Source: Marinomonas profundimaris (GTDB lineage Bacteria > Pseudomonadota > Gammaproteobacteria > Pseudomonadales > Marinomonadaceae). From it: a stretch of 64,000 nucleotides of DNA. Position numbers and translations under genes: made by a program. Below the pieces are notes generated by a model that saw nothing but the letters and a program-made list of their open reading frames with translations, did no database searches and had not been told where the DNA came from. The stretch lies in contig NZ_AYOZ01000023.1 of NCBI RefSeq assembly GCF_000508165.1, positions 186,001 to 250,000 on the forward strand. Reading direction: 5' to 3'. Shown here in pieces: positions 8,873 to 17,446 of this stretch (position 1 is its first letter; every line of letters starts with the position of its first letter).

Positions 8873-9496
8873 ATGAGCACTACACATATGAATACGCACG
8901 ACGCTCACGAAGCTGGTGCACATCACGACGAACACCATGATACAGGTGGAAACACTGTATTTGGGTTCTGGCTGTACCTAATGACAGACTGCTTGTTGTT
9001 TGCATCTGTCTTCGCTACCTACGCTGTGCTCTTTATGAACACAGCAGGTGGTGTCTCCGGTAAAGATATTTTTGATCTTGAGTTAATCCTTGCGGGCACG
9101 GCTGCGCTACTTGTTTCAAGTATCACATTCGGTTTTGCAATGATTTGTGCTCATAACAAAAACCGTTCTGGTACGTTAATGTGGTTGCTGGCGACCTTTA
9201 TTTTTGGTGGCGTGTTTATAGCCCTAGAAATATATGAGTTTCAGCATCTGATCCATAACGGCAATGGCCCTCAAGCTAGCGCTTTCTTGTCAGCGTTTTT
9301 TAGTCTTGTTGGCTTGCATGGATTGCACGTTACAGCAGGTTTGATTTGGATGGTTATTTTAGCTGTTGAAATCATGATGACAGGGTTGACTGGTCGATCA
9401 TTGACTCGTCTGGCTTGTCTAAGCTTGTTCTGGCACTTTTTGGATATAATCTGGATCTGTGTTTTCACCGTTGTTTATCTGATGGGGGCGATCTAA
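8873..9496 (+). CDS. cyoC: Cytochrome bo3 ubiquinol oxidase subunit III
   Basis: A 207-residue, five-helix subunit of the quinol oxidase. The family motif [21 protein letters not shown] (residues about 31-50) and the segment [17 protein letters not shown] are characteristic of haem-copper oxidase subunit III of the CyoC type. The N-terminus is unusually histidine- and acid-rich (about residues 5-25: repeated H, D and E). It starts two bases after the cyoB stop, and its stop overlaps the cyoD ATG. Confidence 0.96.
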   Translation: MSTTHMNTHDAHEAGAHHDEHHDTGGNTVFGFWLYLMTDCLLFASVFATYAVLFMNTAGGVSGKDIFDLELILAGTAALLVSSITFGFAMICAHNKNRSGTLMWLLATFIFGGVFIALEIYEFQHLIHNGNGPQASAFLSAFFSLVGLHGLHVTAGLIWMVILAVEIMMTGLTGRSLTRLACLSLFWHFLDIIWICVFTVVYLMGAI

Positions 9497-9816
9497 TGAG
9501 CGATCATTCTTCTGAAGCGCATTCACACGGTAGCGTGAAGTCTTACTTGGTTGGTTTTATCTGGTCTGTTATTTTGACTGGTATTCCATTCTGGATGGTA
9601 ATGACGGAAGCGTTCGATAAGGGTCCAACTTACATAACAATCGTATTGTTAGCCATTGTTCAGATTTTTGTTCATTTGAAGTATTTCCTTCATTTGGACT
9701 TCTCTGAACAAGGTAAGTTGGATACTTATTCATTCATATTCTCTGCCGTAATTATTGTGATGGTTGTCGCGTTATCCGTTTGGATTATCTACGCTTCCAA
9801 CGCAATGATGATGTAA
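9496..9816 (+). CDS. cyoD: Cytochrome bo3 ubiquinol oxidase subunit IV
   Basis: A 106-residue small subunit that assists CuB binding and assembly. Three transmembrane helices and the motifs SYLVGFIWSVILTGIPFW and QIFVHLKYFLHLDFS are typical of CyoD. The ATG at 9496 was chosen because it overlaps the cyoC stop (TAATG) and gives the family-like start [13 protein letters not shown]; a longer frame from 9415 would overlap cyoC by 82 bp. The N-terminus carries several His residues, like CyoA and CyoC here. Confidence 0.95.
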   Translation: MSDHSSEAHSHGSVKSYLVGFIWSVILTGIPFWMVMTEAFDKGPTYITIVLLAIVQIFVHLKYFLHLDFSEQGKLDTYSFIFSAVIIVMVVALSVWIIYASNAMMM

Positions 9817-9887
9817 GCAGAGTTATTTGATGATTATGCGGACTTCTTTCATTACAAGTAATGTGTGTCCGACGGGAGCCTGTAAAG

Positions 9888-10778
9888 ATGTTTAAGCGTT
9901 ATCTTCAGGTGACAAAGCCTGGCATCATTATGGGTAACCTCATCTCTGTTGCGGGGGGCTTCTTTTTAGCCTCCCGTGGCGAGATTGACTGGATCCTTAT
10001 GCTAGCGACAGTGATCGGCTTGTCGTTGGTGGTTGCTTCTGGCTGTGCCATTAATAACTATATTGATAGAGATATTGATGCGAAAATGCAGCGTACACGT
10101 AACCGTGTGACGGTAAATGGTGAAATGTCAGGTAAAGCGGCATTCTTCCATGGCGTTGTATTAGGTGTAATTGGTTTGGCTTTACTGTCGTACTTTACAA
10201 ACTGGGTCGCGGTTGCTTTCGCGGTGTTTGGTTATGTAGTGTACGTCGGCTTGTATACATTGCACTTCAAGCGTAAGTCCGTTTACGGCACGTTTGTCGG
10301 TAGTTTATCAGGTGCTGTTCCTCCTGTTGTGGGGTATTGTGCGGCGGCGGGCCAGTTTGATGCTGGTGCTGCTATTTTGTTAACTATGTTTTGTATTTGG
10401 CAAATGCCACATTCGTACGCGATTGCCATCTTTCGCTACAAAGATTACGAAGCGGCAGGGATTCCTGTTTTGCCAGTGTCACAAGGTATCGCAAAAGCAA
10501 AACGCCATATTATTCTTCACATCGCCGCTTTTGCAGTGGTGGCAGCGCTTTTACCGCTGACCGGATATGTGGGAATTGGTTTTATGGTGGTTGCATTAGC
10601 TACCAGCCTTTGGTGGTTAGCAATGGCATTGCGCGGTTACCGTCCGGGTATTGATCTGAATGGATGGGCACGACAAGTGTTCTTCTTTTCTATTATCACT
10701 GTTACGGCATTAAGTGTGACCATGGCATTGGATTTTAATGATGTCTCACCCAATTTAGTGGTGTTTAGCGCTCATTAA
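9888..10778 (+). CDS. cyoE: Protoheme IX farnesyltransferase (haem O synthase)
   Basis: This UbiA-family prenyltransferase converts haem B to haem O by adding a farnesyl group at the membrane, supplying the binuclear centre of the Cyo oxidase. The diagnostic Asp-rich motif [18 protein letters not shown] lies at about residues 55-72 and a second conserved block [13 protein letters not shown] at about 180-193. Nine hydrophobic segments are visible. ATG 9888 gives the family start [17 protein letters not shown]; an upstream ATG at 9861 would add nine unlikely residues. It is 71 bp downstream of cyoD, the largest spacing in the operon, and a strong terminator follows. Confidence 0.96.
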   Translation: MFKRYLQVTKPGIIMGNLISVAGGFFLASRGEIDWILMLATVIGLSLVVASGCAINNYIDRDIDAKMQRTRNRVTVNGEMSGKAAFFHGVVLGVIGLALLSYFTNWVAVAFAVFGYVVYVGLYTLHFKRKSVYGTFVGSLSGAVPPVVGYCAAAGQFDAGAAILLTMFCIWQMPHSYAIAIFRYKDYEAAGIPVLPVSQGIAKAKRHIILHIAAFAVVAALLPLTGYVGIGFMVVALATSLWWLAMALRGYRPGIDLNGWARQVFFFSIITVTALSVTMALDFNDVSPNLVVFSAH

Positions 10779-10790
10779 TTCATGCTTTAC

Positions 10791-10816
10791 AAAACGGGCT
10801 TTTAGCCCGTTTTTTA
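10791..10816 (+). terminator. Terminator of cyo operon
   Basis: AACGGGCT-TTT-AGCCCGTT followed by a run of T. It closes the cyoABCDE transcript 12 bp after the cyoE stop. Confidence 0.9.
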
Positions 10817-10957
10817 TTTCCTTCCTCTGTAACTTTCTATTTTCCTCATTATTGGTTATTTTGAAGCCTACTCAATGAGACTGATATTTAAAAATATTTC
10901 CTGCATTGTGAGGAATACGTTTTGGGTCTGCTTCTACAATCAAAAAGGACGATGTGA

Positions 10958-12616
10958 ATGAAAGCGCTTTTCACCTACATAGCACCCACGTTGGCACTGT
11001 TATTATTAGGCAGCAACTCGGTTTATGCTGTTAATTGCCAAACGTTAGTCACAAAAGCGCCTCAGAACGTAGAAATTAAAACCACCATGATGGGCAGAGA
11101 CAAGGATGTAAGAAGTCCATATTGTTTGGTGTCGGGCGTTATGTCACAGCGAATGGGGGTGGGGAGCAAGTTCTATTCGATCCAGTTTGAACTGCGTCTG
11201 CCCAACTTTTGGCAAGGCCGTTTTGCTTATCAGTTTAATGGCGGCAACGATGGCGAAGTCAAGCCGGCATTGGGCGCGGTAACTGGGTTAACGAGCTCTC
11301 AATATGCCATTAACCAAGGTTTTGCCGTGGTGTCTAGCAATGGCGGCCATGATGCGTTAGCCAATCCAGAAGCAGGGCTTGCGAGTCCTGTAATGTTTGG
11401 CCATGATCCAGAAGCTCGCCGCGATTATGGCTACAGTGCTGTGGAGAAGTTAAACCCGGTCGCTCGTACTTTGGTTGAAAGCTACTACGAATCCCCAATC
11501 AAATATTCCTACGGTCTTGGTCAGTCGAATGGTGGCCGCATGGCCATGGTTGCCGCGACTCGTTTCCCTACCATGTTTGACGGTTTGCTGGTTGGTTACC
11601 CAGGCTTCAATTTACCGAAAGCCGCGTTGCAACATGCGTGGGACGCTCAAGCCTTGCATCGTGTCAGTGACAATATCAGTCAATCATTAACTCAGCGTGA
11701 TTTGGATGTTTTTGCAAAAAACATATTGGATCAGTGTGACGCCTTAGACGGCATTAATGACGACATGATCTTTGCGACAGAGGCGTGTCAGCGTGTCTTC
11801 AAGCCGAAAGCCTTGGTTTGCAGAAGCAATTTTGATCGCGATTGTTTGCCACTTAACAAGGTGGCCGCTTTGATTCGAATGCACAAAGGCCCGCATAACT
11901 CTAAAAATCAATCGCTCTACACCAGCTGGGAATACGACGCTGGCATTCGTTCCAATAATTGGCGCATGTGGAAAATAGAAAGCCCAATTTCTGCTTGGAA
12001 CAATAAGCCTATTAGCATGGTCATGGGCGCCGCGTCACTCGCACACATTTTCACCACGCCTTATACCAACGTTGCCGGTGACACCTATTCGCTTGAGAAG
12101 TACTTATTGGCGTTTGATTTCGATAAAGACGCGCCTAAAATCTATGCGACGAACAAGCAATTTAAAGAGTCCGCCATGTCGATCATGACACCACCAGATG
12201 CGGCAAAGCCAATGCTGACAGAATTCAAACAGCAGGGTGGGAAAATGATGATTTTCCACGGCAACAGCGACCCGGCTTTTTCTGTTAAAGACACCATGCG
12301 TTGGTACGACTTCTTAGACTTTATGTTGGAAGGAAAAGCATCGGAGTTTGTTCGCTTCTATCGAGTGCCAGGCATGCCGCATGGTCAGGGCGGTCCATCA
12401 GCGGATGAGTTTGATATGCTCCAGCCTTTGATTACTTGGGTAGAAAAAGACAAAGCACCGCATGCGGTGATTGCGAAAACACGCAAAGATAACCCAGAGA
12501 TTACGGCGAGAATGGCGGGATTGGCTCGTCCATTGTGCCCTTATCCCGCTTTCGCTAAATACCATACTGGCGATCTTCTGAAAGCGACGTCGTTCCGTTG
12601 TGTGATCATTAAGTAA
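10958..12616 (+). CDS. Secreted tannase/feruloyl esterase family protein
   Basis: The 552-residue protein starts with a cleavable signal peptide (hydrophobic core about residues 8-20, ending VYAVNC), so it is exported. It belongs to the tannase/feruloyl esterase family (PF07519), whose members hydrolyse gallate or ferulate esters of plant polyphenols and cell-wall sugars. The nucleophile is in GLGQSNGGRMA near residue 190; an acid Asp is likely in HGNSDPAFSV (about 435-445) and the catalytic His in PGMPHGQGG (about 475). Several cysteines, including one pair flanking the catalytic zone (NILDQCDALDGINDDM), fit the disulfide pattern of the family. It is monocistronic. It may act with the coniferyl-type ALDH and the pectate lyase of this window on plant debris. 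Confidence 0.87.
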   Translation: MKALFTYIAPTLALLLLGSNSVYAVNCQTLVTKAPQNVEIKTTMMGRDKDVRSPYCLVSGVMSQRMGVGSKFYSIQFELRLPNFWQGRFAYQFNGGNDGEVKPALGAVTGLTSSQYAINQGFAVVSSNGGHDALANPEAGLASPVMFGHDPEARRDYGYSAVEKLNPVARTLVESYYESPIKYSYGLGQSNGGRMAMVAATRFPTMFDGLLVGYPGFNLPKAALQHAWDAQALHRVSDNISQSLTQRDLDVFAKNILDQCDALDGINDDMIFATEACQRVFKPKALVCRSNFDRDCLPLNKVAALIRMHKGPHNSKNQSLYTSWEYDAGIRSNNWRMWKIESPISAWNNKPISMVMGAASLAHIFTTPYTNVAGDTYSLEKYLLAFDFDKDAPKIYATNKQFKESAMSIMTPPDAAKPMLTEFKQQGGKMMIFHGNSDPAFSVKDTMRWYDFLDFMLEGKASEFVRFYRVPGMPHGQGGPSADEFDMLQPLITWVEKDKAPHAVIAKTRKDNPEITARMAGLARPLCPYPAFAKYHTGDLLKATSFRCVIIK

Positions 12617-12647
12617 CGGCGTGCCAGCGTTGGCTCAGGGTGAATGG

Positions 12648-13397
12648 CTAGCGGCCACCACCCACGTCAATAAAACCACCCGTGCTATAACTGGATTTGT
12701 CGCTGAGTAGCCACAGGATGGCTTCAGCGACTTCTTCTGGTTTGCCGCCACGTTGTAATGGCAGCGTTGGTCCGATGCGGTCTACGCGTTCTGCTTCGCC
12801 GCCATCAGCGTGCATATCGGTATAAATCAATCCTGGTCGAACCACATTCACGCGAATGCCATCCCCCGCCACTTCTAGCGCAAACCCTTTCGAAAAAGAA
12901 TCGACCGCGCCTTTGCTCGCCGCGTAATCCACATACTCATTCGGAGAACCATAAACAGAGGCAAGCGACGACACGTTGACGATTGCACCTCCTTGACCGC
13001 CTCGGCTGATGGCCATGTCTTGAAAGGCTTCTTGGCAACATTGCATGGTGCCAAAAACATTGGTTTGAAAAATGCGTTGCCAGCGCGCTGGCGTGGTGTC
13101 GGTAAAGCGCATTTGATGCTCTAGCACGCCTGCATTATTGACCAATGCCTGAATTTTCCCCCATTTCTTTCGAATAAAAGAAAACATCTGGGCGACTTGC
13201 TCGACATCGCTTATGTCAGCTTGTACGCAATCGGCCAAGTCACCAGACGCCACAATGTCTGCAACGACTTTATTTGCTGACGTGGCGTCAGTTTTGTAAT
13301 TAATCACCACGTGATAGCCCTGTTCTGCGGCCCGTTTTGCAGTGGCGGCACCAATGCCGCGTCCGCCACCCGTGATTAATAAAATAGGTTTGCTCAT
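12648..13397 (-). CDS. SDR-family NAD(P)-dependent oxidoreductase
   Basis: A 249-residue classical short-chain dehydrogenase/reductase. The cofactor motif TGGGRGIG lies at residues about 8-15, NNAG in ALVNNAGVL near residue 90, the catalytic Ser in VNVSSLASVYG and Tyr/Lys in YVDYAASKGAVDS (about 155-160). After NYKTD the cofactor loop lacks an acidic residue at the usual NAD position, leaving NADP use possible. The protein ends with GGFIDVGGGR, as in glucose/3-oxoacyl-type SDRs. It is divergent from the MarR-EmrAB efflux unit, separated by 211 bp, so it may share MarR control. Substrate unknown. Confidence 0.9.
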   Translation of the reverse strand: MSKPILLITGGGRGIGAATAKRAAEQGYHVVINYKTDATSANKVVADIVASGDLADCVQADISDVEQVAQMFSFIRKKWGKIQALVNNAGVLEHQMRFTDTTPARWQRIFQTNVFGTMQCCQEAFQDMAISRGGQGGAIVNVSSLASVYGSPNEYVDYAASKGAVDSFSKGFALEVAGDGIRVNVVRPGLIYTDMHADGGEAERVDRIGPTLPLQRGGKPEEVAEAILWLLSDKSSYSTGGFIDVGGGR

Positions 13398-13608
13398 TCT
13401 GTCTTCCCTTAATGTACAAATACACAGTGTTACAGAATACGGTGCATAAGATTCGAAAACCAGATGAGAAGAATAGGGCGCTCAATTAAGGAAAACTCAG
13501 TGCGCATTATAGGTCGAATAAGGAAGCATCTGACACATTGGAGTCAGTGCATTGTATATAGTAAGTAAGGTATATAATAATCATACGGTATTAATTTTGG
13601 TGATTGGA

Positions 13609-14034
13609 ATGCAAATAAATAATCTAGGTTTTCTACTAACGGACATTAAGCGGCTAATGCGTCGGGAATATTTAAAAAGCCATTTGACGATGACACCGAT
13701 GCAAGCAAGAGCGCTGGTTTTTGTCTCTCGCTGTGAAGGTATTCGTCAGGTGGACTTGGCAGAAATGCTCGAAATTCAGCCCATCACGCTAGCCCGTCTT
13801 ATCGATCAACTCGCGTCGGATAATTTAGTTGAACGTCGACCTGACCCAAAGGATCGTCGAGCTTATGGTTTGTTTTTAACGCCAGAAGCGGCCCCTAGCT
13901 TGAAAGAAATCGACACAGAGATAGAGCGCGTTCGCAAGAAGGCGCTGCACGGCTTAACGGATGAGCAAATTAAGGCGGCTATGGAAGCGTTAACCGCCAT
14001 GCATACCAACTTATCAAATGATTCGACACTGTAG
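13609..14034 (+). CDS. MarR-family transcriptional regulator
   Basis: A 141-residue winged-helix repressor. The HTH lies at about residues 40-75 (MTPMQARALVFVSRCEGIRQVDLAEMLEIQ) and the wing carries the family motif DPKDRRAYGLFLT with its DxRxx basic tip. ATG 13609 gives the normal family N-terminus; the frame can be extended to 13552 but with an atypical segment. It is 24 bp upstream of the EmrA-like gene and divergent from an SDR, so it most likely represses the drug-efflux genes and itself until a small phenolic or drug ligand binds. T/A-rich repeats (GTATATA copies at 13554-13575) in the divergent region are possible operator halves. Confidence 0.9.
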   Translation: MQINNLGFLLTDIKRLMRREYLKSHLTMTPMQARALVFVSRCEGIRQVDLAEMLEIQPITLARLIDQLASDNLVERRPDPKDRRAYGLFLTPEAAPSLKEIDTEIERVRKKALHGLTDEQIKAAMEALTAMHTNLSNDSTL

Positions 14035-14058
14035 AATTTATCTGGAGAAACACCTGTT

Positions 14059-15123
14059 ATGAGTGAGCAAGACACTAATCCAACATTGCCAAAGCATGTT
14101 GAAAAGCGCAAAACGCGCCGTGTTTTATTGGTGGCATTACCCGTTGTGGTGGTCTTGGCTTCTGTCTTTATTTATATGAAAGGCGGCCGTTATGTGGAAA
14201 CCGACAACGCGTATGTTCAGTCAGATATTACGTCGATTAACGCGGAAGTATCTGGTGCGATCAAATCTATTTCAGTCAAAGAGAATGAAAAAGTAAACGA
14301 AGGCCAGTTGCTGTTTAGCATAGACGCCGCATCGTTCAAAATTGCAGAGGCCAAAGCCAAAGCGCAATTGCAACAAGTTCGCTTGGACATATTGGAGCAG
14401 AAAGCGGCTTACGAAGAGAAAAAAGCCGAAATCAAGCAAGCCGAAAACGAGTACGCGTTTAATCAACGAGAAGAGAAACGCCAAGCCAACTTATTGAAGC
14501 AAAAATTCATTTCGGACACGCAGTTCGACCAAGCACGACAAGCTGCACAAGTCAGTGAGCTGAGCGTTGCGACATTGAAGAAAGACTTGTTTCGTTTAAA
14601 AGAAGCGCTTGGTGGTGATCCGAGCTCACCGCTTGAAGATCATCCAAGTTACCAATCGGCTCAAACAGCATTAGATCAAGCACGTATTAATCTTGGTCAT
14701 GTGGACGTCAGAGCACCGGCTTCTGGTGTGGTAGCGAAAGTGCCAAATAATGGCGAATATGTTACCGCAGGAACGACGACGATGGTGTTGGTGTCGGATG
14801 ATCAGCCTTGGATTGAAGCGAATTTTACCGAAAAAGATTTGGCGAATGTGAAACCTGGGCAAGCGGTAGAGATTGAAGTGGACGCGTATCCTGACGTGAC
14901 GTTAATCGGCAAGGTCGAAAGTATTAGCCCTGCGACAGGCTCTAAATTTTCGGTCATTCCAGCTGAAAACGCGACGGGGAACTGGGTCAAAATCGCCCAG
15001 CGTTTGTCTGTCAAAATTCTCGTTGATCGTGATCAAAGCTCACCGATATTACGTGCAGGCTTTAGTTCCAATGTCACCATAGACACAGAGCATCATCGCC
15101 GTTTGTTCGGTTTAGCATTCTGA
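14059..15123 (+). CDS. HlyD/EmrA-family membrane fusion protein
   Basis: The 354-residue periplasmic adaptor of a tripartite multidrug efflux pump. One transmembrane helix (about residues 18-36) is followed by the conserved ETDNAYVQSDI strand, a lipoyl half-motif (VSVKENEKVNEGQLLFSID), a long coiled coil rich in K, A, Q and E (about 95-195), the second lipoyl half (VRAPASGVVAKV) and a beta-barrel (IEANFTEKDLANVKPGQAVEI). This order is diagnostic for EmrA. It lies between marR and the MFS transporter gene, 10 bp upstream of the latter, and forms a complex with it and an outer-membrane channel not encoded here. Confidence 0.93.
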   Translation: MSEQDTNPTLPKHVEKRKTRRVLLVALPVVVVLASVFIYMKGGRYVETDNAYVQSDITSINAEVSGAIKSISVKENEKVNEGQLLFSIDAASFKIAEAKAKAQLQQVRLDILEQKAAYEEKKAEIKQAENEYAFNQREEKRQANLLKQKFISDTQFDQARQAAQVSELSVATLKKDLFRLKEALGGDPSSPLEDHPSYQSAQTALDQARINLGHVDVRAPASGVVAKVPNNGEYVTAGTTTMVLVSDDQPWIEANFTEKDLANVKPGQAVEIEVDAYPDVTLIGKVESISPATGSKFSVIPAENATGNWVKIAQRLSVKILVDRDQSSPILRAGFSSNVTIDTEHHRRLFGLAF

Positions 15124-15133
15124 GGCGATAGGT

Positions 15134-16657
15134 ATGGCTCTTACGCAAGGCGTACAAGAAAAGGACGCTAGCACCAATCGCATCATGATCACTGTGTCGG
15201 TGATGTTGGCGACCATCATGCAAGCACTGGACACCACGATTGCCAACGTAGCACTGCCTCATATGAAGGGGGCGATGGGCACGACTCAAGATCAAATCTC
15301 TTGGGTGTTGACGTCGTACATTGTGGCGGCGGCAATTTGTATGCCGCTGACCGGCATCATCGCCGCGAAAGTGGGTCGCAAGCGTTTATTCATGTGGTCA
15401 ATTGTCGGCTTTACGGTGTCGTCTATTTTGTGTGGTGCGGCGCAGTCATTGGATCAAATTGTGTTTTTCCGTTTGCTGCAAGGGGTGTTCGGTGCGAGTT
15501 TAGTGCCCTTGTCGCAATCCGTATTGTTGGACACTTATCCAAAAGAAAAGCATGGGTCGGCCATGGCCATGTGGGGTGTTGGTGTCATGGTTGGGCCGAT
15601 TCTTGGGCCTTATCTTGGCGGTTTGCTCACGGAATATTACAGCTGGCGTTGGGTGTTTTATATCAACGTGCCATTTGGCATTATCGCGTGGCTTGGTCTG
15701 GCTGGATTCTTAGAAGAAAGTAAGCTCGATAAAAAACGCAGTTTCGACCTGTATGGTTTTGTCTTACTGGGCGTCGCCATTGGCAGTTTGCAGATGATGC
15801 TGGATCGTGGCGAATCGCAAAACTGGTTCGACAGCTTAGAAGTCACCATCGAATGCTTGCTGGCGGTGGTCGGCGGCTATATGTTCTTGGTGCATATTTT
15901 TACGCACGAACACCCGTTTATTGACCCCAAAATGTTCCGAGATCGAAATTTCAGTGTCGGTATGGTGTTTATCTTCATTGTGGGCGTTATTTTATTATCC
16001 TCTATGGCGTTGTTGCCACCTTTTATGAGTTCACTGATGGGGTATCCTGTCGTGGACATCGGTGCCATCCTTGCTCCAAGGGGCTTTGGAACCATGGGCG
16101 CGATGATCATCGTAGGGCGTTTGGCCAACCGGATTGATGCGCGTTATTTCATCACATTTGGGTTGGTGCTGATTACCTATTCAATGTGGGAAATGACCTT
16201 GTTTACCACGGAAGTGACGTCGTGGGACATCATTAGCAGCGGCATGGTGCAAGGGTGTGGATTGGGCTTTATTTTTGTGCCTTTGTCGACAATCAGCTTT
16301 GCGACGTTAGACCCAAAATACCGTAACGAAGGCACGGCGATGTTTAGCTTATTGCGAAACATCGGCAGCAGTATCGGGATTTCAGTGGTCACAACGTACT
16401 TGGCGCAACGGACGCAAATTAATCACGCGGCTTTTGCGGATTATATTACCCCGTTCAATTTGAGCTTACAGATTGCCCAAGAGCAGGGAACTTATAATAC
16501 GACGACCACCGCGGGGTTATCGGCGCTTAATCAAGTGGTGAACGGGCAAGCGGCGACATTGGCGTACTTACAAGATTTCCGTTTGATGATGTGGGTCACC
16601 GTGGCCGCGCTTCCGTTGGTTTTCTTGCTTAAAGGACCACAGAAAAAACCATCCTAA
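15134..16657 (+). CDS. EmrB/QacA-type DHA2 multidrug MFS transporter
   Basis: A 507-residue drug:H+ antiporter with about 14 transmembrane helices. DHA2 motifs are visible: ALDTTIANVALPHM in helix 1 (residues 28-41), the motif A region AKVGRKRLFMWSI, the helix-5 motif GVGVMVGPILGPYLGG and YSWRWVFYINVPFG. Together with the EmrA-like adaptor it would export hydrophobic compounds across the envelope. The operon marR-emrA-emrB ends with a terminator at 16691-16720. Substrates cannot be read from the sequence; plant phenolics are a reasonable guess given the neighbouring tannase. Confidence 0.94.
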   Translation: MALTQGVQEKDASTNRIMITVSVMLATIMQALDTTIANVALPHMKGAMGTTQDQISWVLTSYIVAAAICMPLTGIIAAKVGRKRLFMWSIVGFTVSSILCGAAQSLDQIVFFRLLQGVFGASLVPLSQSVLLDTYPKEKHGSAMAMWGVGVMVGPILGPYLGGLLTEYYSWRWVFYINVPFGIIAWLGLAGFLEESKLDKKRSFDLYGFVLLGVAIGSLQMMLDRGESQNWFDSLEVTIECLLAVVGGYMFLVHIFTHEHPFIDPKMFRDRNFSVGMVFIFIVGVILLSSMALLPPFMSSLMGYPVVDIGAILAPRGFGTMGAMIIVGRLANRIDARYFITFGLVLITYSMWEMTLFTTEVTSWDIISSGMVQGCGLGFIFVPLSTISFATLDPKYRNEGTAMFSLLRNIGSSIGISVVTTYLAQRTQINHAAFADYITPFNLSLQIAQEQGTYNTTTTAGLSALNQVVNGQAATLAYLQDFRLMMWVTVAALPLVFLLKGPQKKPS

Positions 16658-16690
16658 CTTTGCTGACGTTTCTCACCGTCAACTGCACAA

Positions 16691-16720
16691 AAATGCCCTG
16701 CGAAATCAGGGCATTTTTTC
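16691..16720 (+). terminator. Terminator of marR-emrAB operon
   Basis: AAATGCCCTG-CGAAAT-CAGGGCATTT followed by a T-run. A perfect 10-bp stem 34 bp after the emrB-like stop codon. Confidence 0.9.
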
Positions 16721-16837
16721 TGTCTTTTTCACGTCATTGTCGAACAATGCAGACATAAGCTAGTACTGTCTAAAGCCACACGTTATCATGCGTGTCATTC
16801 TGATTATTTGGTTACTTGGTTTTGTCTGGAGGCGGAC

Positions 16838-17446
16838 ATGAGCTCATTAGGACGACATTTTATTCTGGGCTATGGAAGCTTAATCAACGGCGAAAGCCGA
16901 TCGAAAACAGGCGAAACAGGGCAAGTATGGCCTGTTAAACTGCACGGATTTGAACGTCATTGGTCCGTCATGTCGGTTGAATATGGCATGAGTTCGGTAG
17001 CGGTCATTGCGGCACCAGAAAAAGCCTGTAATGGCGTGTTGGTGGAAGTCCCATACGATCAATTCCCTTTGTTTGATGAACGTGAACAAGGCTACCAACG
17101 CGTCATGATTACCGCGGAACAGCTAATCGCGTATCAAGATGATCCGTTGCCAGAAGGCACGTATTGGGTGTATCACACCGACGGAGTGGTTGAACCGCAT
17201 CATCATTGTCCTATCGCGTTGAGCTATCTTGATGTGATCTTGTCTGGTTGCTTAGAGTATGGCGACGTATTCACACAAGACTTTCTGACGCTAACGCAAG
17301 GCTGGACATCGCCGCTACTGAATGACCGAAAAGCCCCTCGATACCCGAGGGTGCAACCTGAACTTGAGACAGAGCGCTTGAACAGACTTCTTGCACCTGT
17401 AACCACCCTTACTATAAAAGAGCTATCTGTAACTTATGAACCTTAA
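16838..17446 (+). CDS. Gamma-glutamylcyclotransferase-like (AIG2/GGCT-fold) protein
   Basis: A 202-residue protein of the GGCT-like fold. The substrate-binding loop motif GYGSLIN lies at residues 10-16 and a catalytic-type Glu lies in FDEREQGYQRV (about 75-85), the GGCT signature. Enzymes of this fold release 5-oxoproline from gamma-glutamyl amines, peptides or glutathione, but many members have unknown substrates. ATG 16838 was selected because GGAGG precedes it; an earlier ATG at 16808 lacks a ribosome site. Its 3' end overlaps rsmC by 11 bp, so the two are probably translationally coupled. Confidence 0.82.
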   Translation: MSSLGRHFILGYGSLINGESRSKTGETGQVWPVKLHGFERHWSVMSVEYGMSSVAVIAAPEKACNGVLVEVPYDQFPLFDEREQGYQRVMITAEQLIAYQDDPLPEGTYWVYHTDGVVEPHHHCPIALSYLDVILSGCLEYGDVFTQDFLTLTQGWTSPLLNDRKAPRYPRVQPELETERLNRLLAPVTTLTIKELSVTYEP

